Assembly: GCA_964017155.1 (NCBI GenBank)
Contig: OZ024856.1
Coordinates: 7,175,813 to 7,239,812, forward strand
From: Oasisia sp. SBJ-2009
Taxonomy: Eukaryota > Annelida > Polychaeta > Sabellida > Siboglinidae
Direction: 5' to 3'
Length of the DNA: 64,000 nucleotides
Shown here in pieces: positions 24,717 through 37,723 of this stretch. Under the pieces are notes generated by a model, which saw nothing but the letters and a program-made list of their open reading frames with translations, was not told the DNA's origin and searched no databases. The number at the start of each line of letters is the position of its first letter. The stretch's first letter is position 1. The position numbers and the translations under genes are program-made.

Positions 24717-26661
24717 ACATTGCAGTTATCGATACAGAACAAGAAACCAAGTGAAGATTCTCCATCAAGGCGAACTTCACCCCGGATTAATAACACACCG
24801 AGGGAAACCACAGGATTTAAATAGCCAGAACACAAACCATAATGCAAGATATCACATAACATTACATGTGTTATTATCTAATCTGCTAACAGCAATAGGA
24901 TGAAAGAAAGTGCATCAATTGACTTAAAATTAAAAAGAATCACCGATATGTGGACACGGAAGCGTTAAATACAACTCACAGCTTTATTGGTTTCTATGCG
25001 AAGCCACGTAACATTTGTCAGCACTGAGCCAACGGAATGTCTTTGATGCGATTCAATCTAGCAGGGATGTGTTATTGAATCGCTGCGCCGGGTGGAACCG
25101 TGGAATCTACGTCTCTTCGCCGTCTCTTCGCCGTGAGATGAGACCACTCGGAGGGAGTCGCATTACACAGCAATGTGACCAGGCTTATTTACAACGCCTG
25201 CCACGGGAGGTGTCTGTGTCTGTGTCTGCCAGGCCACCAGTTTAGCAAGGACCGGCTGTCATAAATCAGTCAATGCAATATCCCACACGAGGTGATTTAC
25301 TCGGTCTGGTCGGGACGGAAGTATTCGGGAAGCGAACCTGCAGGAAAAACGATTTCTTCGTTCGCTGACCTTTACCGGGCTCTAGTTCGATTAGGTCACG
25401 GCAACAAAAGGTGTTCTGGCGAATCCACCCCATAAGTGACCCTCGCTCGTAGACTGCGAACACCCAGCGGGAAATAGACAGACCTCGTGCGGTGGTCTCA
25501 TATAAATGGGGCTGGCGGCTCAGGTGACAAGCACTACGTGATACTATGACACTGTATGACAGTGTTCCTGTCAGCATCACGTCCAGGTAAATACCTATAG
25601 TCACAAAGTCCCGCTGAATCGATTCGATCAACCAGACATGAACTATAAATAGCCATGGTCAGTAACCAGACTAAGCAACTGCAAAAATATGTATATCAAG
25701 GAAAATTATAATCCAAATGTTTGAACGCAAAATATTATGTACTACTTTTGCAGTAGCTGACGTCTTGTTTGCCATAAAAAGTGTCTTCGTGTTAATTACT
25801 CTGTGTATAAGCTAATCAAGATGGTTCTTTTATGATTAATTTTATGAAGATTTTTTATAAATAAGTGTCTTTGTATTTTATGAAATCCAGACTCACCACG
25901 TCACTTGTGAAAAAGAAGAAAGAAATGTGTGTCACAGAACACCCACAGAAACTGTCCACAACAACACCGCGCCTAAAGCCTTGTGCAAAGCTAATTACGT
26001 GAAAGAACATGGAACAATATTGCCTTGATTCAATCTAGTCGTGCCATTTCCCACAGGAAATCTTATCTCGCCGTTAGACCGATCATACAGCGCAACACAT
26101 CGTCACAATTTATCATGTCTCCAATCCCCCCCCCCTCTCATACAACAGCTTAACTTTCCGCAGCAGCCGAAGCATTATCACGCGGAAGAAAAATAATTCC
26201 AACCTCGCGGACAATCGATTCCTTTCTCGCGGATGTCATCGAGTATGTGACGTGGCTACTGTGCCTATCGGCTGGAGTCATACGATCCCTAATGTGACAC
26301 CCCGACGTGTAAGCGGGGCGGGATATTGCTGCGGGAGACGGGAGATTTGGGTAATACAATAGTCATGTTTTAGCGGTGCTGATAAGTTATCCGATTAAAA
26401 CATTTTTTCTCGTGCCACCGCACAGGGAATCAGACGGGAATGGCAGTGCCCCGGAAGACAGGGTCGAGGCAGGGTGCAGGCGGGGCAGTAGCTCTAGCAG
26501 CGGGGTGGAGGGGCACAGAGGGGTGGGGAACAGCCCGGAGGGATGGGGAAACCGAAACTGTGGAAATGGGTGAGACAGGGTGCAGAGTGGTTGAAATGGG
26601 GAAATGACTGTTCGGTGTTGGAATGTATGAAATAATGACGAGTGCCTAGACTGGTGATTAA

Positions 26662-26850
26662 CCCCACAATGCAACATTCCTCTAGCCAGTGGTCAATCCA
26701 CAATGCAACATTCCTCTAGCCAGTGGTCAACCCACAATGCAACATTCCTCTAGCCAGTGGTCAACCACAATGCAACATTCCTCTAGCCAGTGGTCAACCA
26801 CAATGCAACATTCCTCTAGCCAGTGGTCAACCACAATGCAACATTCCTTA
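26662..26850. repeat. 33/34-bp minisatellite
   Basis: Six copies of a unit with CACAATGCAACATTCC and TCTAGCCAGTGGTCAA, spaced 34, 34, 33, 33 and 33 bp. The last copy is truncated at TTATGCC. Confidence 0.95.
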
Positions 26851-27010
26851 TGCCTATGGAAAACCCATTGTTCAGACATTTCCAGCAGGGTGGAAATGCA
26901 TTTTCTCCTCAATTTAGGCCACAAATGAGTCAGGACACACAGAGTAAACAACCCATTCCAAGAGAACAGACAGTTTGAGGGAGTGAGAAAGAGAAAACAA
27001 GAGCAACAGA

Positions 27011-27011
27011 G

Positions 27012-27091
<80 letters not shown>

Positions 27092-27146
27092 CAGAGAAAG
27101 ACTGAGAAAGAGAGAGAGAGCAAGAGAGAGCGAGAGACAGAGAAAC

Positions 27147-27189
<43 letters not shown>

Positions 27190-27245
27190 AAGGAGAGAGA
27201 CAGAGAGCAGAGAGAGATAGAGGAGAGAGAGAGCAGAGAGAGAGG
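27011..27245. repeat. (GA)n microsatellite next to exon 7
   Basis: GA/GACA repeats of about 230 bp. On the Meis strand it is a polypyrimidine CT tract starting 50 bp after the exon 7 donor, which could affect splicing. Confidence 0.95.
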
Positions 27246-27295
27246 CACAAGAGCATGCCAGTCACACATAGTACATCAACAAACAACTGCCCTAC

Positions 27296-27437
27296 CTGTG
27301 TCGCTGTTGTTGTCGCCCAGACTCTGGATAGAGTTCTGATTGGACTGTCCGTTGGGTCCGGGCGTGTCGTCCGACCGCGATGAGAGTGCGTCCTCCTGGT
27401 GGTTATACGTTGACAAGTTTCCTGACGAAGGTGGCCT
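27296..27437 (-). CDS. Meis: Meis exon 7 (Ser-rich linker before the homeodomain)
   Basis: A 142-bp exon encoding residues 225-271 plus one base. The acceptor is tgacctttcag before AGG CCA and the donor GTAGGG follows ACA G (phase 1), as at the same place in vertebrate Meis. It starts RPPSSGNLSTYNHQEDAL, close to the fly hth RPPSSSLSYGG region. It then has DDTPGPNGQSNQNS and ends LGDNNSDT, matching vertebrate TPGPSSGG and SGDNSSEQ. It lies 26.6 kb from exon 6 and just 50 bp from a long GA repeat. The next exon, expected to open the basic stretch before the homeodomain, is not in the window. Confidence 0.92.
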
Positions 27438-27939
27438 CTGAAAGGTCAAGGTCAAACATACAAACATCGGTCAGAGAAAACAAAAAACGCCACATTCCTA
27501 TATTTACACTGCACCATAAATGTAGTGAAGGTTAACCATAGTTATGGGTGGGGAATGTTTAGGGGTTATACCCTGTTAAAATAACCAAAGATTGATTGCA
27601 ACTGTGTAATTTCTGCCTTGTCCTTCTTTTTAGGACATTTGACATGTTCATGTTTTACGTAATAAATTTTAATCATGACACTTATTCCATTACATTTAAC
27701 TACTGTACTCACTGACTGTGTATATACTTATATCTCCCAACACTTCCTGGGGGTGATAACTGTCTATCACCAGTCATTGTTTAACATGTTAGTAAGCACT
27801 GTGATCATGACAATGTGTTACATCACAATCCAGGGGCGTGATGGTACCCCCCACCCCCCTACCCCCCTACATGCCATGCTCACTGAGCAGTCAACCTATA
27901 AATGCAATGACAACGCATCATAATCCATTTTGATGGCAT

Positions 27940-29200
27940 AATCTGGACTGGCGATGATATTTCTCGACCGCCCACAGAGAATATTGGTGTGCCTAAATTC
28001 TCGCGTGCGCGGGACATCTCTATCAGCCATCCATCCTATTTATTTCCGTTTTCGCGCTGCGCGTCTCACCGACACGCAGCATGCCTCATTCTCGTGCGCA
28101 CACTTTATCTTTCGGAGCGTTGATCAAAACCCGATATTCAATTTTACTCGCAGGCAAGGCTGCGCCGCCGCGATACTCGATACGCGAGTTTTTCTCTCGC
28201 CGGAGCCATCGGTGCTGACAAACAATAAAGAGACAATGGCAGAGTTGTTCTCGCGGATACGATCCCTTAAACCCGACTCCTTCCAGTCTAGCGTCCGGCG
28301 AAAAAAAGCGATGTTTATTTTTGCAGGTGCCGTGTGGTCGGACCATAATGCATCATGCCCACACTTCCACTTATCCGGCAGAACGGCCCGGTTGGCGGGC
28401 TAACCCAATCACCTCGCACACCCAAAATCAAATTATTTCAATATTAAATCCAACGGTGGCGAAGAAGGGAGGTATTATTCGATGCGCATTTGCGTGATTA
28501 TGAGCGAGCAGGCACGCATGCGGGTGGCTTTGTGTCGATGGCCGGCCGGCCGCCTGCTAAATACGATCACGGTTATCAATGAATCATTCATCGCCGCATT
28601 ACATGTAATGCTCTTATTATTTTATGAGCAAATGTCATATCGCACGGTTTATGTCATATCGCACGGTTTTTCTTATTAGATGAGGTAATTGGTGTGATGG
28701 TGAAGGCGTAGGCGCGTTTGCTCGGTTACGTGTAAACATGACGCATACATTGTAACAGGTTACGGTCCATCCACTCAAGGTCAGTCTTTACATGTTAGTC
28801 TTTACACAAATTACACAACTGTAAAGCGTCGTTTACAAGTGCAATAACCGGAGCCGTGCGTAATAGATTTTCATGAAATAATATCAGATAAACCGACTGG
28901 TCTACATTTACCAATAAATAACACACCGGCGACCGCAACATTCGATATCACTTAATGTCATACGAGCGTACGCCGGCCATGTTCACAATGGCGCATTTTT
29001 TAGCGACTAAACAGGCTGTTGTAATCTCGAAAACAATCAGGTTTTTTTGACCGGCACGTTTTTACAACAAAACGTCGTTCCGTGACTGTGGCTGGTCTAA
29101 CACAGGCGCTGGCGTATCTGGAGATATGACGGGCTGAAACGCGATAACCACACACTAGGTGGATCCTTGTCACACGAACACCGTCTACTCAAGGAATGTA
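27940..29200. other. GC/CpG-richer block of intron 6
   Basis: Begins about 500 bp from exon 7. Low in repeats apart from the 19-bp duplication, with many CpGs. A 149-codon plus-strand frame at 27954-28403 has no recognised domain and overlaps an opposite-strand frame. A candidate regulatory block. Confidence 0.35.
28632..28669. repeat. 19-bp tandem duplication
   Basis: ATGTCATATCGCACGGTTT occurs twice back to back without mismatch, inside a CpG-bearing block. Confidence 0.95.
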
Positions 29201-29278
29201 CGCTACAGTGATTAGGCCACTGGCTGGTGACCATGAAGCAATGTGAGGCTCTACTTTTAAATGTATTTTATTCTTAAG

Positions 29279-29280
<2 letters not shown>

Positions 29281-29312
<32 letters not shown>

Positions 29313-29348
29313 GATATATATAATTATGTATATATATAATAATTACAT

Positions 29349-29380
<32 letters not shown>

Positions 29381-29423
29381 TATATTTACATATATATATA
29401 TACATATATATATTTATATATAT
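29281..29423. repeat. TA microsatellite
   Basis: TA-type repeat with TATATATTTACATATA variants. Confidence 0.95.
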
Positions 29424-30983
29424 GGTTTGCTTCTGCAATATACCGATGAATTAATTTACCTGGAACTTTTCTAACAATGTTTTGATATTGTAATTTGTCT
29501 TAGAATATCCATAGGAGTCAGATTTGTGGTACAGGAAAATGTTCTATAATTATTATTCCTGGGTCACAGAACAGCTCTGGACTCCGGGAAAGCAAACAAA
29601 ATTTCCTCCTTTCCCCCAGGGATGTCTCCACCCACCAACCCCTGCAATGAGGTCAGGGCCTTTCCCTGAACTTTTGCCTACTTTGTTACTTGTCCACCTC
29701 CTGCTAACATTAATCTATGCACAGTCCGATTCACCAAAAAGGAGTAGTTATTTCATAGGCATCATTCAAAAATAATAATTTATTACTCATGTAACCATAT
29801 AAAACAACTACTGAAATTATTTGTGTAAAAGGTTAGTAAATAACTCATTAAAACAACTTAAATAAAAATTTGTTTTTACTCTAAATTGCTCCACAGTGAA
29901 ACAGAAATATTAATATTTTTGAGTTATTTTCACAAAATAAATACTCAGTTACACAAACAAAGAACTACAGGTACTGTCGGTATATTTTATTTAGCTGCGC
30001 GTGTCCTAAAAACAATATCCTTGACCTCGACTAACAAGCAAGACGAGTACACATTCCTCCCCCTGGGTGAAAACCCTTGGGGAGAAAGTGTTAATGTTTT
30101 TTACAGGCCCCTGTCTGTGGCCTGTCAATACCAGCAAAAGAGTAAATAAATACGAATTAAGCGAGTCGGAACAGGTTTTTTTCTTGTTTCTCGCTAGTTA
30201 GCTCTCACGGGCAAAAGGAATCACGTAATTGGATTGATCTTAAATCCGAGTTAATATCCAATCCCCGAAACTATGTTACAACAAACACGCATAATAACAG
30301 TTTTATGATTCACAAAGACACCAGTCGATTTCCACTGATATTTCGGAAACCTGACATAATCTTTATAAACAACATCAATACTTTTCTAAAGTAGGCATAT
30401 TCAATAAAATAGTTGTTTAATGATAAATAAACATCTATAGAATCCACATCTTGAAGAATAATTGCAGCTCAGAAGTACGACAAACGAAAGTGTTTCCAGA
30501 ACTGCCATTTATAAGAACGTTATTTTTTAAAGATATCCTTAACGTGGAAGACAGCCACAACACCAGGAAGGTTCTTTAATTCACGGGGGTTAATTCAGAT
30601 GCCTGAGGCAGCAACTTTTCACTTTATGGAAAATATTACCTGGCTACATGAGATATTGAACAGCAGCTCTGAAGCCAACCGTGATTTTGACACTGTCCCT
30701 AGATGGGTTGAACCCATGAAAGTGTGGATAGGGACTGGGACAGGTTTCAAACCCAAGGTGAAGGAGATCTGGGAGACAGATGGGAACTGGCAGAAGGTGC
30801 CTGGGGCTCACTTCCAGGGATCTGAAGGGGCAGGGCTCGGAGACTGTCTTCCCTGGTCCATGAATTACCTCCCAGCAGTAGGTCAACGCCAGGCCAATAC
30901 CACCCAATGCCACGCAGGTATACTGCTCAAGTAGACACAAGTAAGTCAGGCATTTGTGGGACAAAGTACCAGGGAGAAAACAT

Positions 30984-31014
30984 GGGCATCTGGGCATCTG
31001 GGCATCTGGGCATC
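30984..31014. repeat. 8-bp tandem repeat GGGCATCT
   Basis: Four tandem copies, the last lacking its final base. Confidence 0.95.
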
Positions 31015-31369
31015 ATGTTTCTTTTATTTATCACCTTGGCTTGTGACATACAAATGAGAGACCACGATGTGTGAATCTGTCAGACAATTTCAACAAACAC
31101 ATTAATGTGTACAAATAAATAAAAAGAATTCAAGTATTCACATGTGGCCATACACTATTTGGTCGTTAACAATTTGCTGCTCCATTCATTCTGAATTTAA
31201 CCAAATTAGTAATCAGACATACCATTTAACTGACTACACAATACTAGAATAACTACAATTAAACAATCACGTTTGGGGTTGACAAACGGGAGAATTTTAA
31301 CAAGGGCAGTGATGGAATGCCCCTGATGGAAGACAGTTAGTTAAACGGTGGTGTTGTGAACGATCAAAC

Positions 31370-33260
31370 AACACGAGCAGTATTGAGTTGGCACTCTCCA
31401 TATGGCTGGCGGAGAGGATGCCGTATGTGTGACACTGTCATCATGCAGGTCATTGACACAGCAATAAAACAATAAAGACCCAGCCGTAACCCAGTAATAA
31501 CAGCCCTCGACTGCCTCCCCTTTATATATCATAATCCTTGCTGGGGGCATAAAATCTAAGTGGTCATGAAATTCGGCCATAAAATCATTTCACTTCGTGC
31601 CGGTAATATATTTATGAGGTGAAGGTAAACAATGAAATATAGCACCGCGCTGCCACTGCCGTCAAGGCAATGCTGTCATTCTGATCACCACCTACGTTCA
31701 CTGCATAAACGTAGCCCTGGAATCCTCAGTGATGATCCAGCGGCTGCTAGCGTATTTAAGACGTATATCTGCGACCCCGCACAAAACCCACGGCACGGTG
31801 CGAAAACATGTGCTGCTAAAAATTTGATGAGTTGTGGCTTTTACGTATATTGGATGCGCTGCTCCGATTTCAGTTGGGGACAATTAAAAGCCGGCCCAGT
31901 CACCGCTTGTAACATTTCATGCATGTGTATTATGCCGTAGCCGCGTGTACAATCACCTACATTGTGTTTGAAATAAAGCACCACCTGACTCACGGCCCAC
32001 TCACGGTATTGGCGTTAAGTTTATCCTGTATAACTGGAACAATAAGCAGGCATTTCACACAACGGCGAGAATCAACTAAAAATTACAGGGTAATCATTTG
32101 ACCTTACGAGGCTGACCTTTTGAATGGCAGCGTAGAATCCTACACCACACAATCGCCCGAGCTGCCGTAGTGCCTTCGTGGAAAATAATTCATGGTGTCG
32201 AGCTATCTGTGCCGACCGATAAATACAATAGATACGTTGATATGATTCAGCCAAGACATGCCATATTGACTCATTCACGAGGCGTCTTGAATGCGCTGTC
32301 ATAATTCGCTCAGAGGCAAAGTGCCTTCTTCTGTGCGGCAACACAAACGCAAAACACATGCCGGCACGTAGTGGCTGAAGGTGTCCGGTGGCAGGCCCTA
32401 GCACTCGCTAACACAATTTCGTGTTTCGGGAATTCCCCGGTGACACGAACCGTTCTGAGACACGCGATCGGCCGCACACTTCAACGTGTCCGCATGCAAC
32501 ACCGTGGTGAATTTCCGATGTTTTCTTTGACGGTACGGAAAGGTTGATGCTGATAATACCACGCGACTGACCTTTAGTGCGTAGTGCCGCACTCACTAGT
32601 GTGTAGTGCCGCACTCACTGGGATTTTTACATCGCTTTACACTACCGAACAGTGGCCCAATATGCAAGAAAAATTAAACAGATAAAAACATGTATGAAAT
32701 AACAACCAGTAAGCCGGCTAGATTAATGGATGCTAAAACCGCTATGCATGTCAAATGTTTTATCGTTCCTTCACACCGGTTTAGCTAAAAGTTACAAACG
32801 CAAGCTGTGTGCATCAGAACCACAACAGGAGGCTGGGCACTGGGCAGCGACAAAACCATCAATTAAACCTGTGCATTAAGTGCAACGCTCGTGAAATAAT
32901 GCATCGGTGACAGACTCGCGTGGCTTCTAACTGGGAACACACGTAATATGTTGTTGCAATCAAAGTTGCAGGCAGGTTTACAATACACAGCAGCGTGTTC
33001 GAGGCGTGTTACACGCCACAGACGCGCTCGCTGCGTCGGCCATTTACATTTGCAACAAGTGACGGGAACGTAAGGGGGATCTGGCCAGTGTCTTGCCATT
33101 GCATTGTCATTCAGTGTGCGACCTACATCGGTGAGTTCCGGCGGACATTGCATTTTGTGCACGTAATAAAGAGTCGTTTCCGATGCATTCATTGACAGAG
33201 GTGAGGCCGGCCAGCGTACGGCGTGGCCCACACGAAACAATGTCTTCTCCTCCTTACTGA
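31370..33260. other. GC/CpG-richer block of intron 6
   Basis: About 1.9 kb without microsatellites, with scattered CpG, GGCCATAAAA at 31575 and a near-tandem duplication of GTAGTGCCGCACTCACT around 32580-32620. No gene recognised; a candidate regulatory block. Confidence 0.35.
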
Positions 33261-35819
33261 GCCAATGTCTGACAGCAATTACTCATATAATGTCTATAAA
33301 CATGGTCAGGACAACTCTCTCTGCCTCAGGGTGTCCATGTGTCAGTCCACTAACCATCCATGTCCTTAACTCATACGTACTCCAAATGTCTCTTTCTCTC
33401 CTGGCTTTTGTTCGTCTTTTAATATTCAATCCATCTTTCCAACTTTCAAGCCAGGTGAAAAAATGTATTCCAACAGAAATAAATTAGTTCATCGAGATCA
33501 TCATCCCACTGCAACTGGCATGTTGGCACAGAAACCACCAAACATGGAAACCAGCCCCTTATCCATGATCCTATCTTGACCTATGGGTGGACGGACAATA
33601 AGATTTCTGACAATTTCACTTTTAAACATATTCCCATTACTAGCATTCACAAAATCAGCAGATGACTATTTTCTGTAACTTAAATCCCCCGAGAGACCTT
33701 GTCTTCACAACACACTGCAAGCAGACGGAAGGGAACAGCAAGTGAACCACACAGGTAGCAACAACAAGAGAAAGTTCTACACAATAGCCGTCTATCCCCC
33801 TCAAATTGGAAACCAGGAAATTCTCACCACTTCACTGACCACAATACTGACCACACCCCCTTTGTCCCCAGGTGGGCAGCAACAAAGGGGGCTTCTCAAC
33901 ACTTGAGCAGTGATCATGGTCTGGTAATCACAGGTAATTAACTCTTAATTGGTTATGCACCCTCAAGTGTTTTTGTGTGGTCAACTCCAGGGGGATGAAA
34001 GGTCACTCTCCATTGTGTCGTCTAAACAGTCTCATTAAAGATGAAAGAACTGACTTTATGCAAAACAGAGGCAAGTTTTATTCTTTTGTAAACTGACATA
34101 AATTGGTCTTACACTAGTAACTCTTAGGACGTGTTTTTACAATTGGGGACTGACTCTGGCTATACATCCAACTGTCCTTGCTGAAGACATTACCCTGTGT
34201 GTCTGAATAACTCCAGCATCAATCACGTCACAGGTGTGTTTTATAAGATTATTTTTTGAACATATTAAAGGCAACATGTGGCGTATGGATTTTTTTAATT
34301 AATCTATTTCTGACCGGCAGAAATGGTGTCATTCAGTGTGTGATGAGTAAAATATTTAGATATATTTACCTTTTCGTATTGTTTGTGCTTGAAAGAAATT
34401 GAAACCAAATTAGTATGTCCAATGTAGCTCATGTTATTATGTTAATGGTGGCTAAACTAAATCATTTGTGACTTTTATGACAGCGACCATTTTTGTCCTT
34501 AAAATGCTCTCCATTCATAAAGTCAATATTGAAGATTGTTCTCCTCATAAACCTCAGTATTATTTACACTTGAGTTGCTGTAACCACCCTCCCATGGTAA
34601 CCAGTAACCACCTTCCCATGGTAACCACCCTCCCATGGTAACCACCCTCCTATGGTAACCAGTAACCATCTTCCCATGGTAACCACCCTCCCATGGTAAC
34701 CACCCTCCTATGGTAACCAGTAACCATCTTCCCATGGTAACCACCTTCCCATGGTAACCACCTTCCCATGGTAACCATCCTTCCATGGTAACCACCCTTC
34801 CATGGTAACCACCCTCCCATGCTGCTTGCATTACTACTAGGGACCGGCTAACGAGACCATCTGTTTGAGATAAAAAAATACCACAACTCCAGTGGCCTGG
34901 ACGGACAAGACCATCTCTGTAGTACACGTGTGTCTGTCTGTCTGGGACTCCCTGCCAGACACCCTGTGTACCCAGGTAAACCTGGACCGTCCGTCCTGCA
35001 TCAAACTGACCACTGGTCAAGGATTATGTCCACTTTGGGAGCCAGATTCCACTTGACATTTTGGTGAAACATTGTGACGTTTTTTAACAAAGTGACTGCG
35101 ACATAACATTGTATAGGACGATACTCCTTGTTCTCATGTTGTCATATGATACTCCAAGTGTCCCAACACTACACAAAGTGCCCTGTAATGATATCTGTAA
35201 CATCTATAAGGGTATGAAAAGCTTATTCACCATTGAGTCTTCATCAGAACACCAGCTTCATGTCATTACTTTCTATTGCTCCATTTGTAGAGTGTTTTAT
35301 AGGCACCAGTTTCTATGCATTGAGTGTAAAACTATCTATCTATCCACTGATTAAAATGCGATTTAATAAGTAAGAAATAACCAATGGAGAACAATGCAGA
35401 TTTCTGTATTTATTTATGTACATTTTCTGGAGTACTGGCAATGACAGGTGGTAGGTAGGTAGACTGACATTAGTGACAGGATGTTGTTAGAAAACAACGA
35501 GTACAATGAATCATACAGGTCTGAGGAGTGCTTCGTATAATGTCCGTTGTTTGTGTTGTAGCAAGAGGAATGGTGGCCAAAGAATCAGCCAACATTTATT
35601 GTATTAATATCTAACAAAAACAGCAAATTTTGTTATACACGGAAAACAGCCACCACACATGACGGCAAACATGACACAGGTCATGAAATCAGATTCACTG
35701 CTACACGTCAGTGTAAGTGTAACTCACAATAGTTCCAGGGCAAAAGGTTCAGCAGATCAGCACTGATAATTTAGATATCACACCCCAAAATCCACCCAGA
35801 GTCCCGACAGATCAGCGTT
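33261..35819. other. Intron 6 unique DNA around the 17-bp minisatellite
   Basis: AT-leaning sequence with no recognised gene; apart from the tandem array I see nothing. Confidence 0.6.
34571..34826. repeat. 17-bp minisatellite (CCATGGTAACCACCCTC)
   Basis: Around fifteen copies of a 17-bp unit or its shortened forms (CAGTAACCATCTTC), each with CCATGGTAACC. The minus strand reads GGTTACCATGG, an RFX X-box-like half-site, in each copy. A 165-codon frame across it is spurious. Confidence 0.9.
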
Positions 35820-36540
35820 TTGACAAAGGACACATTCACTTCACCCACCCATGTGACTCTCATTCAATGTCACTGTAGCATGTCGATGACTTCAAAGGGT
35901 TCTACTGGCCACATTCACCTGTGTGGCTGGGTGGTTATCACTACCAACAAGCCCCAACCCCCACGCACTGGCGCTCGAAGACGCAGATACATCTATCTGT
36001 CCGATACACACTATCACTCGCCACTGATAGCAGCGACACGTATCCCATAATGCCCTGCGATACAATCTGGGTGACAATAATTGGTTTTGTGTTCAAAATT
36101 AGCGCTATCTACCGGTGATCGAGGCCTGATTGTTGCCGTCTGCCACTCATGGCTCATACATATTATATATATAAACACACATCTATCTACCGTGTTTTCA
36201 GGCCCGAGAAACTTCTGACCCACATACACTCGCTGCTGCATCGCCTGCTATTCATTATGCTTGTGAGCTGAATATATTAAGTGGCGCATTCCTCGCCACC
36301 AGACCTGGGGTGTTTTATGGCGGCAGAAACGACACGTTTATGTGATGTAAATCTTTCCCATTTCACCGGCGATTTGTTTTACATTTTCTGCGAAGCATGC
36401 GTAACGGGCAGTAAAAGTTATTCCGAACCTGCGCCTGATCGGTATCAATGTGTCGCGTTAAACAACATTCACTCACACGACTGTCGGAGGAAATGTTACA
36501 TGACTGTTGGAGGAAATGTTGTAGCAGCACTCAAATAATC
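35820..36540. other. GC/CpG-richer block of intron 6
   Basis: About 700 bp with CpGs, TTTTATGGCGGC near 36313 and TTAGCGCTATCTACCGG near 36099. No gene recognised. Confidence 0.3.
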
Positions 36541-37343
36541 AAGACTTTGACAACTTAAAAATAAAACTTTTATAGTCACTGTTTACATGTTTTTAACAAT
36601 GTTCCAATGAGAAGTAAACTAAAATTAATAGTCATCATATTTGTTTTAATTAATTTTAATTAATAATATTTTATTCTTCTTTTCAGCTAATTTCAGTTGC
36701 ATTTATTTTACATTGTCCACGAGACATGCATAACACACTTAGTTATTAAGAACCTGTCTCTGTCCATTATCAGGACGTCAAAATAAACAACAGTTACACA
36801 TATGTGCCTCAGTAAATTCTTAAATAATCTCACTCAAATCGTCACCGGCCATAAAAATGCAATTTCGCACAGACACCGCCTATTGTTTTTAGCAATGTCA
36901 TAATTATCAGTATCGCAACTAACTGTTACTGCCTACGTTACTGTTTTAATGTAACAGGTCCAACCGTAAACATGTTTTATTGCACGGCCATCTAGAGACA
37001 TTGGCTCATTCAGCCAAACATAACACTGATGGTTACTAATCACAAAGGGTGCTAACTTCCCAAGAAACTGTTGAACCGCCAGCACTGCCCATTAGGGTGG
37101 ACACTGGGACTGAGACCACCAGAACAGGTCTGACTGGACCCTGGCTATTTCCAGGTGGCTGACCACAGTAGCCAATGGAATAGCCATTAGCCAGTGACAA
37201 GGTGATTTATGGGGGTGATCACAGTGGGCAAAGGTGATTACAAGTTAGCTCAGCTAGCAAACACAAATACAGCTGACCCACAGGCAGCATTGTGCAAATA
37301 AATAGCAACACAAAGTACCACCAACTTTCTCACATAGTCACAC

Positions 37344-37349
<6 letters not shown>

Positions 37350-37393
<44 letters not shown>

Positions 37394-37453
37394 TGTGTCT
37401 GTCTGTCTGTCTCTCTCTCAAATGTTCCCTCTCTCTCTCGTTCTCTCTCTCAC
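37350..37453. repeat. (CT)n microsatellite
   Basis: CT repeats with GTCTGTCTGT interruptions, ending in a short CA run. Confidence 0.95.
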
Positions 37454-37723
37454 ACACACACATACAAATGTTCTTCTGGGACAAAGTGCAACCGTTCTCA
37501 CTAAGCAACAAATCATGAAATATCCAACTTGGAAAACTGACACACTACGTTGTTGAAGAACCCAAAACATTCTAAATTAAAATAAGTCAGTTCCTACTGA
37601 ACAATGCATATTTCTCAATAAAACAAACTTATTAACTGCCTATATCAACCACCATCATAACTGATGGGTTGGTAACAAAAATACCAACTAAGGTGTGTCC
37701 CATAAATATAGTAGAAAATGTAA

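Larger units (their letters stand above)
24040..26640. other. Mixed GC-richer blocks of intron 7
   Basis: 24.04-24.58 kb holds the facing CTCF-like pair; 24.66-24.72 kb the G-run tract; 25.0-25.64 kb and 26.03-26.64 kb are CpG-bearing and low in repeats; 25.64-26.03 kb is AT-rich. No gene recognised. Confidence 0.3.
1..27295 (-). other. Meis intron 7 (part)
   Basis: Everything below exon 7 is downstream of its phase-1 donor GTAGGG. No sequence resembling the Meis homeodomain exons (GIFPKVATNI, WLFQHL, VNNWFINARRR) was seen, so I treat it as the start of a very long intron. It is rich in simple repeats but also holds several CpG-bearing, low-repeat blocks and a series of CTCF-like motifs. Confidence 0.8.

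Noticed and set aside
26727..27286. Ser-Leu-rich minus-strand frames up to 180 codons
   Set aside because: Produced by the GA array and the 33/34-bp minisatellite, immediately downstream of exon 7.
1..27295. Search for the Meis homeodomain exons
   Set aside because: No sequence coding for KRGIFPKVATNI, WLFQHLTHPYP or VNNWFINARRR was seen on the minus strand; very short or split exons could still have been missed by eye.
27954..28403. 149-codon plus-strand frame
   Set aside because: No recognisable domain, overlapped by an opposite-strand frame; fits chance in GC-richer DNA.
34523..35020. 165-codon minus-strand frame with repeated GGYHG motifs
   Set aside because: Arises from the 17-bp minisatellite.
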